Positions 42,682 to 52,574 of a stretch of DNA of 64,000 bases are shown one piece after another. The stretch covers positions 62,001 to 126,000 of the forward strand of contig DDUU01000051.1 of NCBI GenBank assembly GCA_002344965.1, written 5' to 3'. Numbering within the stretch: the stretch's first letter is position 1; each line of letters begins with the position of its first letter. The stretch comes from Candidatus Tepidiaquacellales bacterium UBA2330 (lineage in GTDB: Bacteria > Bacteroidota > Ignavibacteria > Tepidaquicellales > Tepidaquicellaceae). The position numbers and the translations under genes are program-made. The notes beneath the pieces are model-generated. The model did no database searches, was not told the origin of the DNA, and saw nothing but the letters and a program-made list of their open reading frames with translations.

Positions 42682-44538
42682 TTATTTCAGCAGAGACATC
42701 TTTTTTGTTGATTTGAATTCACCTGCTTCTATTCTGTAAAAGTAAGTTCCGCTTGACAGATTAGATGCATTAAAATTTATTTCATGCTTACCTGCAGCTT
42801 TAAATTCATTGACTAACTGAATTACTTCCTTACCTAAAATATCATAAACTATTAAGCTTACAACTCCGGCTTTCGGAATAGAAAAATTAATTTTTGTCGA
42901 AGGATTGAAAGGGTTAGGATAATTCTGTGACAGATTGTAATCAAAAGGTGTATTGATCACAGAAGTCACGTTATTATTCACACCGGTAATTACACCGCCG
43001 TTAGCTCTTACCCATCCGACAACTGCTTTAAGGACTTCTCCGAATCCGCCGAGGTAATATCTCGGATCCTGGAATATAGTTGCAACTACATATCCCGGCT
43101 GTACATTTCCAATTCCTCCCAATGTGTCTAATGCGGATCTGTTTTGATATTTATAGAATACTGATGAACCACCGGCAACCATACTGCATCCGTCAGGCCA
43201 GTAGCTTCCTCCCGGAGGAGTTGAAGTTAAGTTTCTGACATTTCCGATATCAATTGTAACTCCGGTAACAGAAGGTGAAGTTGCTCCCGGTGCATTGTCA
43301 ACCCTGTAAATGAATTTACCGTATGTTTCGGCAAAAACCAGATCCTGAGCAGGACTTAAATTACGGCTGTAATTCCATCCCTGATCCGCTCCAATGCTGA
43401 TTAGTGATTTTTTATTTGAAGTTGTACCTGAAGCTAACCAGTTTTTTACCTGATTCCTTGCGCCGGCTCCTAAATATCTCAATGCTGCTGCGTCAAAACC
43501 TGTTTCCTGAAGAATGATAGTTGTATAGTTAGTTAAGTCCGGTAATACAGTATTTGTATCAAATCCTACCATAGTATAATTACTTAAATATCCTGACAAA
43601 TACTTATTCAGTGTATCTCTGTCTGCTTTTCTTTGAGTGGTGCTCACTGCTAAAGTATCATGAACAAGGACTAAAGTATTTCCTACCGGTGGCGGAGGAG
43701 CAGATGTAAAAGGAATTGCAAATCCGCAGACTTCTGCTAAAGGATTAAACGGAGCAATCAGAGTAGTTGCGCCTGTAGTAAGATTAACTGTTCTTAACTC
43801 ACCTCTCTGCACGGTATTGTTATAAGCAGCATACCATAAAGTATCTGTCTGTCTGTCAAATCCAATTCCCTGAATAAAGTTTGCATCGAAACCAATTGGT
43901 CCAATTAAAGTGGCAAGTCCGGTAGAAAGATCTATACTGTATAAATTATCCGATATAGTTACTCCGTAAGCCTGACCTGTGCTGTTAATGGCAATGTCAA
44001 AAAAGTTTTGACCGGGACTTCCTACCAGAGTAGCTGCTCTTGTTGTCAGATCAAGTGTGTAAAGTTTGTCACTTCCGGCAATGGTTGTTGTAAGATACAT
44101 TGTATTGTTAACCGGGTTAAATGCCATACCGAGAACCTGCTCTGTGCCTAATCCGGTGATAGTTCCTAAATTTGTAAGTACGCCTGTCGAAGTATCTAAA
44201 CTTTGAAGCGGTGATGAAGCGGCGACAGCAATACAGTATAAAACGCCTGCATTATTAAATTCCATCGCTCCGTAAAGACTTGTAGTGCCTGAGCTGAAAT
44301 TTGTATGCGATCCTGTTGCATTTAAAAAGCCTTTTGTAAAAAAGCTGGTAGCTGCGGCATTCTGTCCGAACCATCTTCCGCCCCATGCCTGTAAATTGTT
44401 ATTACCGGAATTATCATTAATTCCGCTTAAATTCGGTGCGCGTTCTGTAGCTGTGTTTCTGGAATTTACGTTGTCCTGTGCAAACGAAAAATTTCCGCAT
44501 GCTAACAGAATAGTAAAAAAAAGAATAAATGATTTCAT
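42682..44538 (-). CDS. Secreted T9SS cargo with propeller and amidotransferase-like domain
   Basis: A 618-aa protein with a signal peptide (about 1-20). Residues about 50-280 form a propeller of the DUF4394 type with repeating TLDLTTRAATLVG and SIDLSTGLATLIG strands. A Pro-rich linker (SAPPPPVG) leads to an alpha/beta segment about 290-520 (NTLVLVHDTLAV, TIILQETGFD, GADQGWNY) like the class I glutamine-amidotransferase fold. The last 85 residues are a type IX secretion sorting domain, with QNYPNPFNPST followed by YDILGKEV, HEINFNAS and GTYFYRIEAG, ending KKMSLLK. The sorting domain directs export across the outer membrane and is usually removed. The ligand is unknown. Confidence 0.88.
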   Translation of the reverse strand: MKSFILFFTILLACGNFSFAQDNVNSRNTATERAPNLSGINDNSGNNNLQAWGGRWFGQNAAATSFFTKGFLNATGSHTNFSSGTTSLYGAMEFNNAGVLYCIAVAASSPLQSLDTSTGVLTNLGTITGLGTEQVLGMAFNPVNNTMYLTTTIAGSDKLYTLDLTTRAATLVGSPGQNFFDIAINSTGQAYGVTISDNLYSIDLSTGLATLIGPIGFDANFIQGIGFDRQTDTLWYAAYNNTVQRGELRTVNLTTGATTLIAPFNPLAEVCGFAIPFTSAPPPPVGNTLVLVHDTLAVSTTQRKADRDTLNKYLSGYLSNYTMVGFDTNTVLPDLTNYTTIILQETGFDAAALRYLGAGARNQVKNWLASGTTSNKKSLISIGADQGWNYSRNLSPAQDLVFAETYGKFIYRVDNAPGATSPSVTGVTIDIGNVRNLTSTPPGGSYWPDGCSMVAGGSSVFYKYQNRSALDTLGGIGNVQPGYVVATIFQDPRYYLGGFGEVLKAVVGWVRANGGVITGVNNNVTSVINTPFDYNLSQNYPNPFNPSTKINFSIPKAGVVSLIVYDILGKEVIQLVNEFKAAGKHEINFNASNLSSGTYFYRIEAGEFKSTKKMSLLK

Positions 44539-44673
44539 TTTTTTTTTGTTAGTTTATAAAAAAGTTAGGTGGATTGTAATAAAAAAAAATTTTTTAAACT
44601 TATCCAATACACTTTAGATTTGCAATATAATTGAAAATAAAATTTGATTTTTTATATCTCAAAAAAAAACACT

Positions 44674-46467
44674 TTAACCGGGAATTTCTTTCTCATTATA
44701 CTGAAGCTGATATAGTTTAAAATAAAGTCCGCCTTTTTCCAAAAGCTCCTGATGTGTACCCATCTCAATTATCTTTCCTTTATTCATTACGATTATCTTA
44801 TCACAGTTTTGGATTGTAGAAAGTCTGTGAGCGATTATAATGGAAGTTCTTTCTTCGATAAGTTTCTTTATAGCATTCTGAATAAGGATTTCAGTATTTG
44901 TATCGATGCTTGAGGTTGCTTCATCAAGTATAAGTATCTTCGGATCGTATGCAAGAGCTCTTGCAAATGAAATAAGCTGCTTCTGTCCGACTGAATATGA
45001 CGACCCTCTTTCCGTAACCTGTCTGTAAATTTTTTCCGGATAGGATTCTATAAACGAACGAAGTCCTGTGTTGTCGATGGCTTTATATACAGTCTCATCG
45101 CTTATATCTTTTCTGTTTAATGTAATGTTAGATTTTATGTCACCGGAAAAAAGGAATACGTCCTGAAGGACGACAGCGATATTTTTTCTAAGTTCGTGCT
45201 GCTCAAATTTTTTTATATCAATACCGTCAATAAGAATCTGTCCTCCGTTAATATCATAAAATCTGGTCAGGAGATTTATGATAGTAGATTTACCTGCTCC
45301 TGTCGCGCCGACAATTGCAACTTTCTCTCCTTCATTAATTTTAAAGCTGACATTATTCAGCACGTTATCTCCTTCATTATAGGCAAAACTTACATTTCGG
45401 AATTCTATATTACCTTTTAAATCTTTCACCTGAACAGGGTCCTGCGGATTTTTAACGGTCGGCTTTTCATCAAACAGAGCAAAGATCCTTTCGCTTGACG
45501 CCATAGCTGTCTGAAGTATATTATATTTTTCGGAAAGGTCTCTTATAGGTCTGAAAAACATTTCCGTAAATTGTATAAATGAGATCAGTATGCCGACTGA
45601 AACAGCTTCCTGTATCACCTGCCCGCCGCCGTACCATATTATAAGTCCGGCTGATACCGCACTGATAAGTTCGACAACCGGAAAGAAAACTGCGTAATAA
45701 AATATACTTTTTTTATTCTGCTCAGTATGCTCGCGGTTAATTTCTTCAAACTCACTTATAGTCTTTTTCTCTTTAACAAAATACTGAACGATTGATATTC
45801 CGGATATGTGTTCCTGTATAAATGAATTTAGTTTTGCAATCAGAATCCTGATCCTTCTGTAAGATTCCCTTACTTTTTTTCTGAAAACGGAAGTAGCGTA
45901 TATCAATATTGGAAGAACTGACAATGTAACCAGCGTGAGAGTGAAGTCAAGTGAGAACATGAAATAAAGTATCCATGCGATAAGAATTATATCACCGAAA
46001 GCCGTTACAAGTCCGGATGAAAAAACTTCAAACAAAACTTCCACATCACCGGTTACTCTTGTAACAATTCTTCCGATCGGATTCCTGTCAAAAAATTTCA
46101 GGTCAAGCGAAAGTATATGCGAATAGATTTTTTTTCTGAGGTCATAAATTATTTTCTGACCGATCCAGCTCGTAAGATATGTCATTCCGTACTGAATAAA
46201 TCCCTGCACTACCAATGTGCCTACCATTATAAGTATAATAAACTGAAGACCGGGAAGGTCTTTGTTCATTATTTTATCATCAATAGCAATCGGAGTAAGT
46301 CTCGGCCTGAGCGCTGCCAATGCTGAGACTGAAATTGTCATTAAAGTAGCAAAAAATATAAACTTTCTGTAAGGTTTAAAAAAACCCAGTAGTCTTCTCA
46401 GAATTTTGGGATCAATCTCCTTTGATAATAAATCCTCTTCGCTTTTATTTATGGTTTGTTCGGACAA
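44674..46467 (-). CDS. ABC exporter half-transporter, partner 2 (degenerate signature motif)
   Basis: A 597-aa type IV ABC exporter: six transmembrane helices in residues 1-320 and an ATPase domain with Walker A GATGAGKST near 390, Q-loop, and Walker B LILDEATSSID with the catalytic glutamate. The signature reads YSVGQKQ instead of LSGGQ. It follows the 583-aa partner gene by 23 bp on the same strand, so both form a heterodimer. Related exporters move lipids, drugs or peptides; the substrate is unknown. Confidence 0.93.
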   Translation of the reverse strand: MSEQTINKSEEDLLSKEIDPKILRRLLGFFKPYRKFIFFATLMTISVSALAALRPRLTPIAIDDKIMNKDLPGLQFIILIMVGTLVVQGFIQYGMTYLTSWIGQKIIYDLRKKIYSHILSLDLKFFDRNPIGRIVTRVTGDVEVLFEVFSSGLVTAFGDIILIAWILYFMFSLDFTLTLVTLSVLPILIYATSVFRKKVRESYRRIRILIAKLNSFIQEHISGISIVQYFVKEKKTISEFEEINREHTEQNKKSIFYYAVFFPVVELISAVSAGLIIWYGGGQVIQEAVSVGILISFIQFTEMFFRPIRDLSEKYNILQTAMASSERIFALFDEKPTVKNPQDPVQVKDLKGNIEFRNVSFAYNEGDNVLNNVSFKINEGEKVAIVGATGAGKSTIINLLTRFYDINGGQILIDGIDIKKFEQHELRKNIAVVLQDVFLFSGDIKSNITLNRKDISDETVYKAIDNTGLRSFIESYPEKIYRQVTERGSSYSVGQKQLISFARALAYDPKILILDEATSSIDTNTEILIQNAIKKLIEERTSIIIAHRLSTIQNCDKIIVMNKGKIIEMGTHQELLEKGGLYFKLYQLQYNEKEIPG

Positions 46468-46490
46468 TTATTTACTGTTACAAATTAATT

Positions 46491-48242
46491 TTAAAATTCT
46501 TTTATTTCTTCTTCAAGCAGCTGTTTCTTATACAGATCAAAATAAATTCCGCCGGCTGATATTAATTCGTTATGAGTTCCTTCCTCTGCAATTTTATTAT
46601 GACTTATGACTATGATATTGTTTGCATTCTTTATGGTTGAGATCCTGTGTGAGATTATAATACTGGTTTTATCCTTCATAACTTCTTTAAGCTGGCGGAG
46701 TATTTCCTCTTCAGTTTTGGTGTCAACAGCTGACAGGGAATCATCAAGTATTAAAATATCAGGTTTCTTGTAAATCGCTCTGGCAATAGACGTCCTCTGC
46801 TTTTGACCGCCGGATAATGTGATCCCTCTTTCACCCAGTACGGTTTTAAATTTATCCGGAAAATCTTCTACATCTTTGTATAAACCTGACTGACGGGCGG
46901 CTTTTATGACTTCCTCTTCTGAAATTTCATCACCTGAATATGAAATGTTTTTTTCTATGGTAGTCGAAAAAAGAAATGACTCCTGAGGGACTATGCCTAT
47001 TGATCTCCGCAATACATTAAGCGGAATTTTCTTAATATCCTTTCCTCCGATAAATATATTGCCTGAAGTAATATCCCATGCTCTCGGAATAAGATTAATA
47101 AGCGTGCTCTTGCCCGAACCGGTATGTCCGATAATGCCGAGTGTACTTCCTTTTCGTATAGTCAGATTAATGTCCCTCAGTGTATAATTATTTGACAGCG
47201 GGTATTTAAATGAAACATTCTCAAATACAATATCACCTTTGATATCTTTTTCAGTAATGTTCTTATCTGTGTTTTCATTATCAGCTATATCAGGTTTTAC
47301 ATTTATAATATTGAGAATTCTCTGCATTGAAGGTGCAGCTCTCTGCACAAGATTTATTATCCAACCGAATGCTATCATCGGCCAGGTAAGCTGACCGAGA
47401 TATATTAGAAATGAGGAGAGATTACCGATAGTCATTTTACCCTCCATAATCTGTATTCCGCCGAAGTAAATTACTATGATCACTGAAAGACTTGTAAGTA
47501 GAAACATCATCGGAAAGGAAAATGACTGTACTTTTGCAAGACTTAGATTTTCTTTCTGATAATTGAGTGAGATCTTGTCGAATTCATTCTCTTCATTATT
47601 TTCTCTCACATAAGATTTTATTACTCTGATACCGGAGTAGCATTCCTGAGCTTTTGAAGTAAGATCAGAAAATGTCCTGTAAACTTTAAGCGATCTGTTG
47701 AATGTAAGTTTACCGACTTTGTAAACTATATATGTGAATATTGGAAGAGGAGCTAAAGCAAGTAAAGTCACTGAAGTGCTGATAGAGAATAAAATTATCA
47801 GCGTAAATAAAATTCTCGAAAAGGTCTGAAATGAATACATAATACCGGGACCGACAAAATTCCTTATATTGCTTATATCATTGGTTGCGTGAGCCATCAG
47901 ATCTCCTGTTGATCTGATATTATAGAAAACTTTAGAGAGTTTCTGAAGATGAGAAAAGAAATCATAGCGCAGGTCATTCTCTACTTCTCTTGATACGACT
48001 ATTAAACTCTGCCTGGTGAGAAAGAGGAAAACTCCTCTTACAGCTACTAACAGCAGTCCGGCGAATACGTACGTGGAGAGGTTGTGTCTGAGCGAACCAT
48101 TGATCAGATCATCAATAGCAGCTCCGATTACAAGCGGATATATGCTGTCAGCTGCATTTGAAATCAGGATATAAAAAAAACCGGCTGTTAACTTTTTTCG
48201 AAATTTTTTTAAGTAAGGTATTAGAGATAATAGATGTTTCAT
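46491..48242 (-). CDS. ABC exporter half-transporter, partner 1 (Walker B Asp in place of Glu)
   Basis: A 583-aa half-transporter of the type IV exporter family with a membrane domain (1-315) and ATPase domain: Walker A GHTGSGKST near 375, signature TLSGGQKQR intact, and Walker B ILILDDSLSAVD, in which the catalytic glutamate is aspartate. The H-loop IISHRISTI is present. Combined with partner 2, this gives one full catalytic site (partner 2 Walker A/B with this LSGGQ) and one degenerate site, as in TM287/288-type exporters. It is the first gene of the pair. Confidence 0.93.
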   Translation of the reverse strand: MKHLLSLIPYLKKFRKKLTAGFFYILISNAADSIYPLVIGAAIDDLINGSLRHNLSTYVFAGLLLVAVRGVFLFLTRQSLIVVSREVENDLRYDFFSHLQKLSKVFYNIRSTGDLMAHATNDISNIRNFVGPGIMYSFQTFSRILFTLIILFSISTSVTLLALAPLPIFTYIVYKVGKLTFNRSLKVYRTFSDLTSKAQECYSGIRVIKSYVRENNEENEFDKISLNYQKENLSLAKVQSFSFPMMFLLTSLSVIIVIYFGGIQIMEGKMTIGNLSSFLIYLGQLTWPMIAFGWIINLVQRAAPSMQRILNIINVKPDIADNENTDKNITEKDIKGDIVFENVSFKYPLSNNYTLRDINLTIRKGSTLGIIGHTGSGKSTLINLIPRAWDITSGNIFIGGKDIKKIPLNVLRRSIGIVPQESFLFSTTIEKNISYSGDEISEEEVIKAARQSGLYKDVEDFPDKFKTVLGERGITLSGGQKQRTSIARAIYKKPDILILDDSLSAVDTKTEEEILRQLKEVMKDKTSIIISHRISTIKNANNIIVISHNKIAEEGTHNELISAGGIYFDLYKKQLLEEEIKEF

Positions 48243-48493
48243 CTGCAGTGATATTTTTAAATATAACTTTTAATAATTATAGATTTTAGTATTTAATTTA
48301 TGTGCTTATTTTAAGTGTGATAATTATGAAGTAAGAATGGATTTGTGAAGATTACTTTTGGAAAGTAAAAAAAATCAGACTGCCCGGCATCAAGATTATC
48401 TGCTCACAATTTAAAATTTCTTCCCGGAAATGAATTACTTTACCTCTTAACTTTTAAATGTAATTATATTTAAATATTTTACACAATTAATTT

Positions 48494-49141
48494 ATGAATA
48501 AGTCCGGTCTTAAGAAACATTCTTCTGAAATTGTAAAAAGACTTGAAGCAGAATATCCTGATGTAAAATGTCATCTGGATTTTAATTCACCGTTTGAACT
48601 TCTGATTTCAACTGTACTTGCCGCCCAGTGCACTGACATAAGGGTAAATATGGTAATGTCGCCGTTATATAAATCCAAATACAGATCACCTTCAGATATC
48701 CTTAAAGACGGGATTGACAATTACAGGGAAAATATTAAGTCAATAAATTTTTTCAATAATAAAGCAAAATCTGTACTTTCAATCTGCGAAGCGCTGGTAA
48801 ATAAGTTCGGAGGTAAAGTACCCGACAATATGGAAGATCTTACATCGCTTTCGGGAGTCGGAAGAAAATCAGCCAGCGTCATACTTGGCAACTGTTACGG
48901 TAAAAATGATGTGATCATAGTCGATACGCATTTAAAAAGAGTGTCTGCAAGGCTTGGGTTAATTGAATATGAAGAGCCGGAGAAAATTGAAAATGAACTT
49001 AAAGAAATTATACCGGCGGACGATCAGTTTTATTTTTCCATGAGAATAGGCGAACACGGAAGGCAGATATGCAAAGCAAAAAAACCGGACTGCGGGAAAT
49101 GTATTCTGAATGACATATGCCCTGACGCATTCAAATTTTAA
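48494..49141 (+). CDS. nth: Endonuclease III
   Basis: A 215-aa DNA glycosylase/AP lyase that removes oxidised pyrimidines. The helix-hairpin-helix LTSLSGVGRKSASVILGN contains the catalytic lysine, followed by the catalytic aspartate in IIVDTHLKR. The C-terminal [4Fe-4S] cluster cysteines are in ICKAKKPDCGKCILNDICP. Length and order are normal. It begins a plus-strand run (nth, KdsC-like, glycosyltransferase, flippase) with a gap of 25 bp to the next gene. The 251-bp region upstream shares the space with the exporter promoter. Confidence 0.95.
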   Translation: MNKSGLKKHSSEIVKRLEAEYPDVKCHLDFNSPFELLISTVLAAQCTDIRVNMVMSPLYKSKYRSPSDILKDGIDNYRENIKSINFFNNKAKSVLSICEALVNKFGGKVPDNMEDLTSLSGVGRKSASVILGNCYGKNDVIIVDTHLKRVSARLGLIEYEEPEKIENELKEIIPADDQFYFSMRIGEHGRQICKAKKPDCGKCILNDICPDAFKF

Positions 49142-49166
49142 ATAATCATAAATTTCAAAAAATATA

Positions 49167-49667
49167 TTGAAGAAAAAAAAGAAAAAAGATCTGACAAAGA
49201 TTAAATTTATATTAATGGATCTTGACGGTTGTCTGACGACAGGTCATATTATTTACACAAGCTCCGGAGAGACTATGAAGATGTTTCATACTCATGACGG
49301 ATTTGGAATTGTCCGTGCCCGCGAACTGGGTATTAAATTTGCCGTTATCAGCGGAATGAGCTCAAAGGTAAATCAGATGAGAGTCGAAAAGTTAAAGATA
49401 CACCATTTGTATGAAGACATTGATGACAAGACAATACCTTTTGAGGAACTGAAAGAAATGTACGGTTTAAAAAGCGAGAACTTCGCATACATTGGTGACG
49501 ATGAGTTTGATCTGCCGTTACTGTCTAAAGTCGGATTTTCAGCCTGTCCAAAAAGCGCCGTCGGTAAAGTAAAAAAATATGTGGATTATGTATGCAGTAA
49601 AAACGGCGGAGAAGGCGCAGTACGGGAATTTGTTGATATGATACTTAAGAAAAAAAAGTTGCTGTAA
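49167..49667 (+). CDS. KdsC-like HAD phosphatase
   Basis: A 166-aa C0-type HAD phosphatase. DLDGCLTTG near residue 18 holds both catalytic aspartates (D18 and D20), FHTHDGFGIVRARELGIKFAVISG carries motif II (final serine), and YIGDDEFDLPLLSKVGFSACP holds motifs III and IV. This is the KdsC pattern: the enzyme removes phosphate from 3-deoxy-octulosonate-8-phosphate, or from nonulosonate-9-phosphates in close relatives. Start is TTG; the only ATG nearby is inside the first catalytic strand. No kdsA or kdsB is in the window, so the substrate could also be the acid made by the cluster at 56475-62607. Confidence 0.85.
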   Translation: MKKKKKKDLTKIKFILMDLDGCLTTGHIIYTSSGETMKMFHTHDGFGIVRARELGIKFAVISGMSSKVNQMRVEKLKIHHLYEDIDDKTIPFEELKEMYGLKSENFAYIGDDEFDLPLLSKVGFSACPKSAVGKVKKYVDYVCSKNGGEGAVREFVDMILKKKKLL

Positions 49668-49751
49668 AATAGCTTAATCATTCGTTTCTGTTTTTTTTTG
49701 TTTAATCAGCGTAAGACTGAATTCGTAATCAGAAATTCCAAAGAAAATTAC

Positions 49752-50828
49752 TTGTCATTAAAAATCTTACACATAGCGCCTCAGAATTTCGCAGGAATGC
49801 CTTATGACTTTGTAAAAATGCACAGACGTTCAGGTCATGAATCTTCATTGATCACATTATATAAAAATACATTGAATTTCCCCGAGGACATTTGTTTGGG
49901 AATGGATCTGCCCGGAGGTAAAAGAGCAAAAGCATGGAGAGACAGTAAAGCTGAGAGCTCAGGAGATAAGGTTTTAAAATACGCGGAGCCAAAGAATTTT
50001 GCGGAAAATATATATTTTAAATTAAGGGATCTTAAAAATTCAGGACTTATAAACAAATCGATTGAAACACATTCCCTTTACAATTATGACATCTACCACT
50101 TCGACGGAGGTATGGATCTTTTCAGGGATATGAGATTTGCCAAAGAGCTGAAGAGAAGGAATAAAAAAATCGTATGCTGTTATTTCGGAAGTGATCTGAG
50201 GACAAGAGGAATATTCAAAGAAATGGATGAGATGAGTGATCTGAATCTCACGGTGGAATTCGATCACCTGAAGCTGCATAAGAATATCAGCTATATATAC
50301 TTCCCATTTGACACGGATCAGTTTAAGATCATTAAAAAGAGGAATAAAAAACTTAAGATAATACACTCACCTACGAACAGAAAATTCAAAGGAACTGATA
50401 AAATTTTAAAAGTCATAAATGAAATAGATAAAATCAGAAACATTGAATTTATTTTGCTTGAGAATACAGACAGGGAAAAAGTTTTAAAGATAAAGACAGA
50501 ATGCGATCTTGCCATAGATCAGGTGGGAGGCGAGCTCGGCGGCAGCGGTTACGGTAAAAACTCAGTTGAAAATCTTTCAATGGGGATACCGACTTTTACC
50601 GAATTCACTGAAGAATATCTTATTTTTCTTGAAAGAAATCCGTTCATACATTCTACAATCGATACATTAAAAGAAAATATACTAAAACTTACAGATAATG
50701 AGGAACTGCGCGAGGATATATCAGTCAAAGGACGCGAATGGGTTGAGAGCTTTCATTCTTTTAGTGCAGTAAGCGGGAAACTTCAGGAGTATTACGGCAA
50801 ATTCAATATTGCAGCAGATGGAAAGTGA
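49752..50828 (+). CDS. GT-B-fold glycosyltransferase
   Basis: A protein of about 358 aa with a two-lobe GT-B layout. LKILHIAPQNFAGMPYDF starts the N-terminal lobe. IVCCYFGSDLR near the middle and the C-terminal KIIHSPTNRKFKGTDKI, CDLAIDQVGGELGGSGYGKNSVENLSMGIPTF match family-1/4-like donor sites. I put the start at TTG 49752, just before the first beta strand; a TTG at 49698 would add 18 unconserved residues. It overlaps the flippase start and follows the KdsC-like gene, so it acts on a surface polysaccharide. Sugar specificity is unknown. Confidence 0.72.
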   Translation: MSLKILHIAPQNFAGMPYDFVKMHRRSGHESSLITLYKNTLNFPEDICLGMDLPGGKRAKAWRDSKAESSGDKVLKYAEPKNFAENIYFKLRDLKNSGLINKSIETHSLYNYDIYHFDGGMDLFRDMRFAKELKRRNKKIVCCYFGSDLRTRGIFKEMDEMSDLNLTVEFDHLKLHKNISYIYFPFDTDQFKIIKKRNKKLKIIHSPTNRKFKGTDKILKVINEIDKIRNIEFILLENTDREKVLKIKTECDLAIDQVGGELGGSGYGKNSVENLSMGIPTFTEFTEEYLIFLERNPFIHSTIDTLKENILKLTDNEELREDISVKGREWVESFHSFSAVSGKLQEYYGKFNIAADGK

Positions 50829-52323
50829 ATCTCACGTAAGGAAACTTTTTTCCCACACAATAATCTACGGTCTTGGGATTATACTTAACAGATCAGTAAA
50901 TTTTATTCTTCTTCCGGTTTATACAAACTATTACTCTCCGCAGGATATAGGAATGCTTACACTTCTACAGTCCTTTTCCTTTTTTCTGCTGGTAATTTAT
51001 GCCTTAGGAATGGAAACTTCATTCATGAAATTTTTTATTGAAGAAAAGAATAAAACAAAAAGATCGGTAATATTTTCATCTGCATTATTTTTTCTGCTAG
51101 CCTTTACGATCATATTTTCTTCCGTAATATATTTTTATTCAGAAAGTATAGTTTACTTTTTTGAATTTGCAGATACAGATACAAGCATACTTCTTCTGAA
51201 GATACTTTGCGTTTTGATGGTAGCTGATACAGTTTACAGATTTCCGCTGCTGCTCTTCAGGGCTGAACTGAATGCCAAGACTTATGCATATATAAATCTT
51301 TTGACATTCATTGTAAACATAGTCAGTAATATTGTAATGATTGTTTATTTAAGAATGGGAATTGAAGCGATACTATACAGTTATCTGCTTTCAGTTATAA
51401 TAACTTTAATTGTCAGTTTAATTATAACAGGAAAATATCTGATATTCCGAATTTCTTTTTCTGAAATAAAAAAAATGCTTGTGTACGGTAACAAGTTCAT
51501 ATATATCGGATTGTGTCTGATATTAATTGATATGTCTGACAGATTTTTTCTGAAATATTTTTACAATGAAAAAACTGTCGGGATTTACTGGGCAAATTAC
51601 AGACTTGCAGCGGTAATGAGTTTACTGATTGCCGCATTTAAATTTTCCTGGACTCCTTACTTTTTAAACCTGACCGAAAATCCTGAAAATAAAAAAATCA
51701 TTTCAAAGATATTTACTTATTTTTGTTTCACAGGGTTGTCTTTGTTCTTAATATTTTCGTTACTGACGGATAAACTGGTACAGACGGAAGTTTTCGGAAT
51801 TCAGTTTCTTGATGAAAAATATTATTACGGGCTGAGTATAATTCCTATAATTCTGCTCGCATTTTTTTTCAGCGGAGCTTACTCAACATTAAACGCAGCG
51901 CCTTTTTTTACGGATAAAACTATTCTCATACTTTTCATATCCGTTACCGGATTAATAATCAATATTGCTTTGAATTTTCTGCTGATCCCTGTATTAGGAA
52001 TGAACGGAGCGGCACTGTCCACGCTGTTTACATACTTTGCAATGTTTCTGATTATGTATTATTACTCACAGAAAATTTATAAAATCAATTATGAATGGAA
52101 GCTCATACTCAGAATAAGTTTACTTACAGGAGTTTTTTTTCTGATAAGCAAAGCCGTGTTAAATAATATTTCCGGCAATATAAATTTTCAAATAATCTTA
52201 AATCTGGTTTTAATAGTTTTGTTTTTTTTCATCATTAATAAAACCGGAATGGTTAGTCTAAAGTCTGTTAAAGATGCAATCCTTAAAAGAAGTTCGGCAA
52301 AGGACAAACCGGAAACTCTTTAA
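50818..52323 (+). CDS. Polysaccharide flippase, Wzx/MOP superfamily
   Basis: A protein of about 501 aa with at least 12 hydrophobic helices, the first being FSHTIIYGLGIILNRSVNFILLPVYTNYYSPQDIGMLTLLQSF, which is the MOP-type start of oligosaccharide flippases. It would move undecaprenyl-linked oligosaccharide across the inner membrane. I take ATG 50818, overlapping the glycosyltransferase stop by 11 bp, rather than TTG 50809. The C terminus (KDKPETL) overlaps the convergent moaD stop by 4 bp. No polymerase (Wzy) is recognisable nearby. Confidence 0.88.
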   Translation: MESESHVRKLFSHTIIYGLGIILNRSVNFILLPVYTNYYSPQDIGMLTLLQSFSFFLLVIYALGMETSFMKFFIEEKNKTKRSVIFSSALFFLLAFTIIFSSVIYFYSESIVYFFEFADTDTSILLLKILCVLMVADTVYRFPLLLFRAELNAKTYAYINLLTFIVNIVSNIVMIVYLRMGIEAILYSYLLSVIITLIVSLIITGKYLIFRISFSEIKKMLVYGNKFIYIGLCLILIDMSDRFFLKYFYNEKTVGIYWANYRLAAVMSLLIAAFKFSWTPYFLNLTENPENKKIISKIFTYFCFTGLSLFLIFSLLTDKLVQTEVFGIQFLDEKYYYGLSIIPIILLAFFFSGAYSTLNAAPFFTDKTILILFISVTGLIINIALNFLLIPVLGMNGAALSTLFTYFAMFLIMYYYSQKIYKINYEWKLILRISLLTGVFFLISKAVLNNISGNINFQIILNLVLIVLFFFIINKTGMVSLKSVKDAILKRSSAKDKPETL

Positions 52324-52559
52324 CCGCCTGCGAACGGTGGCAGCAATGCTACTTCATCATCTTCTTTAAGAGATAAAATATTTACATCGTCAATAAGTTT
52401 AAGGTTAACGGCAAATCTGTAATTAGCATTTCGGAGACCCGGATAAAGTGATGTGAGAATTTCGGTAAGAGCTTTTAAGTCTTTTACATCAGCAATGAAC
52501 TCGTTTTCTTTTCCGGTAATATCCGCCGTAACTCCGAAGTACAGGACTTTAACTTTCAT
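52320..52559 (-). CDS. moaD: Molybdopterin synthase sulfur-carrier subunit
   Basis: A 79-aa ubiquitin-fold protein with the C-terminal Gly-Gly (LPPFAGG) that is adenylated and thiocarboxylated before it donates sulfur to cyclic pyranopterin monophosphate. VLYFGVTADITGKENE at the start is typical. The partner MoaE is not in the window. It is the last gene of the minus-strand Moco run (moaA, TauE-like, moeA, moaD) with a 15-bp gap to moeA. Its stop overlaps the flippase stop by 4 bp in convergent orientation. Confidence 0.9.
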   Translation of the reverse strand: MKVKVLYFGVTADITGKENEFIADVKDLKALTEILTSLYPGLRNANYRFAVNLKLIDDVNILSLKEDDEVALLPPFAGG

Positions 52560-52574
52560 ATAAATTATATTTTA

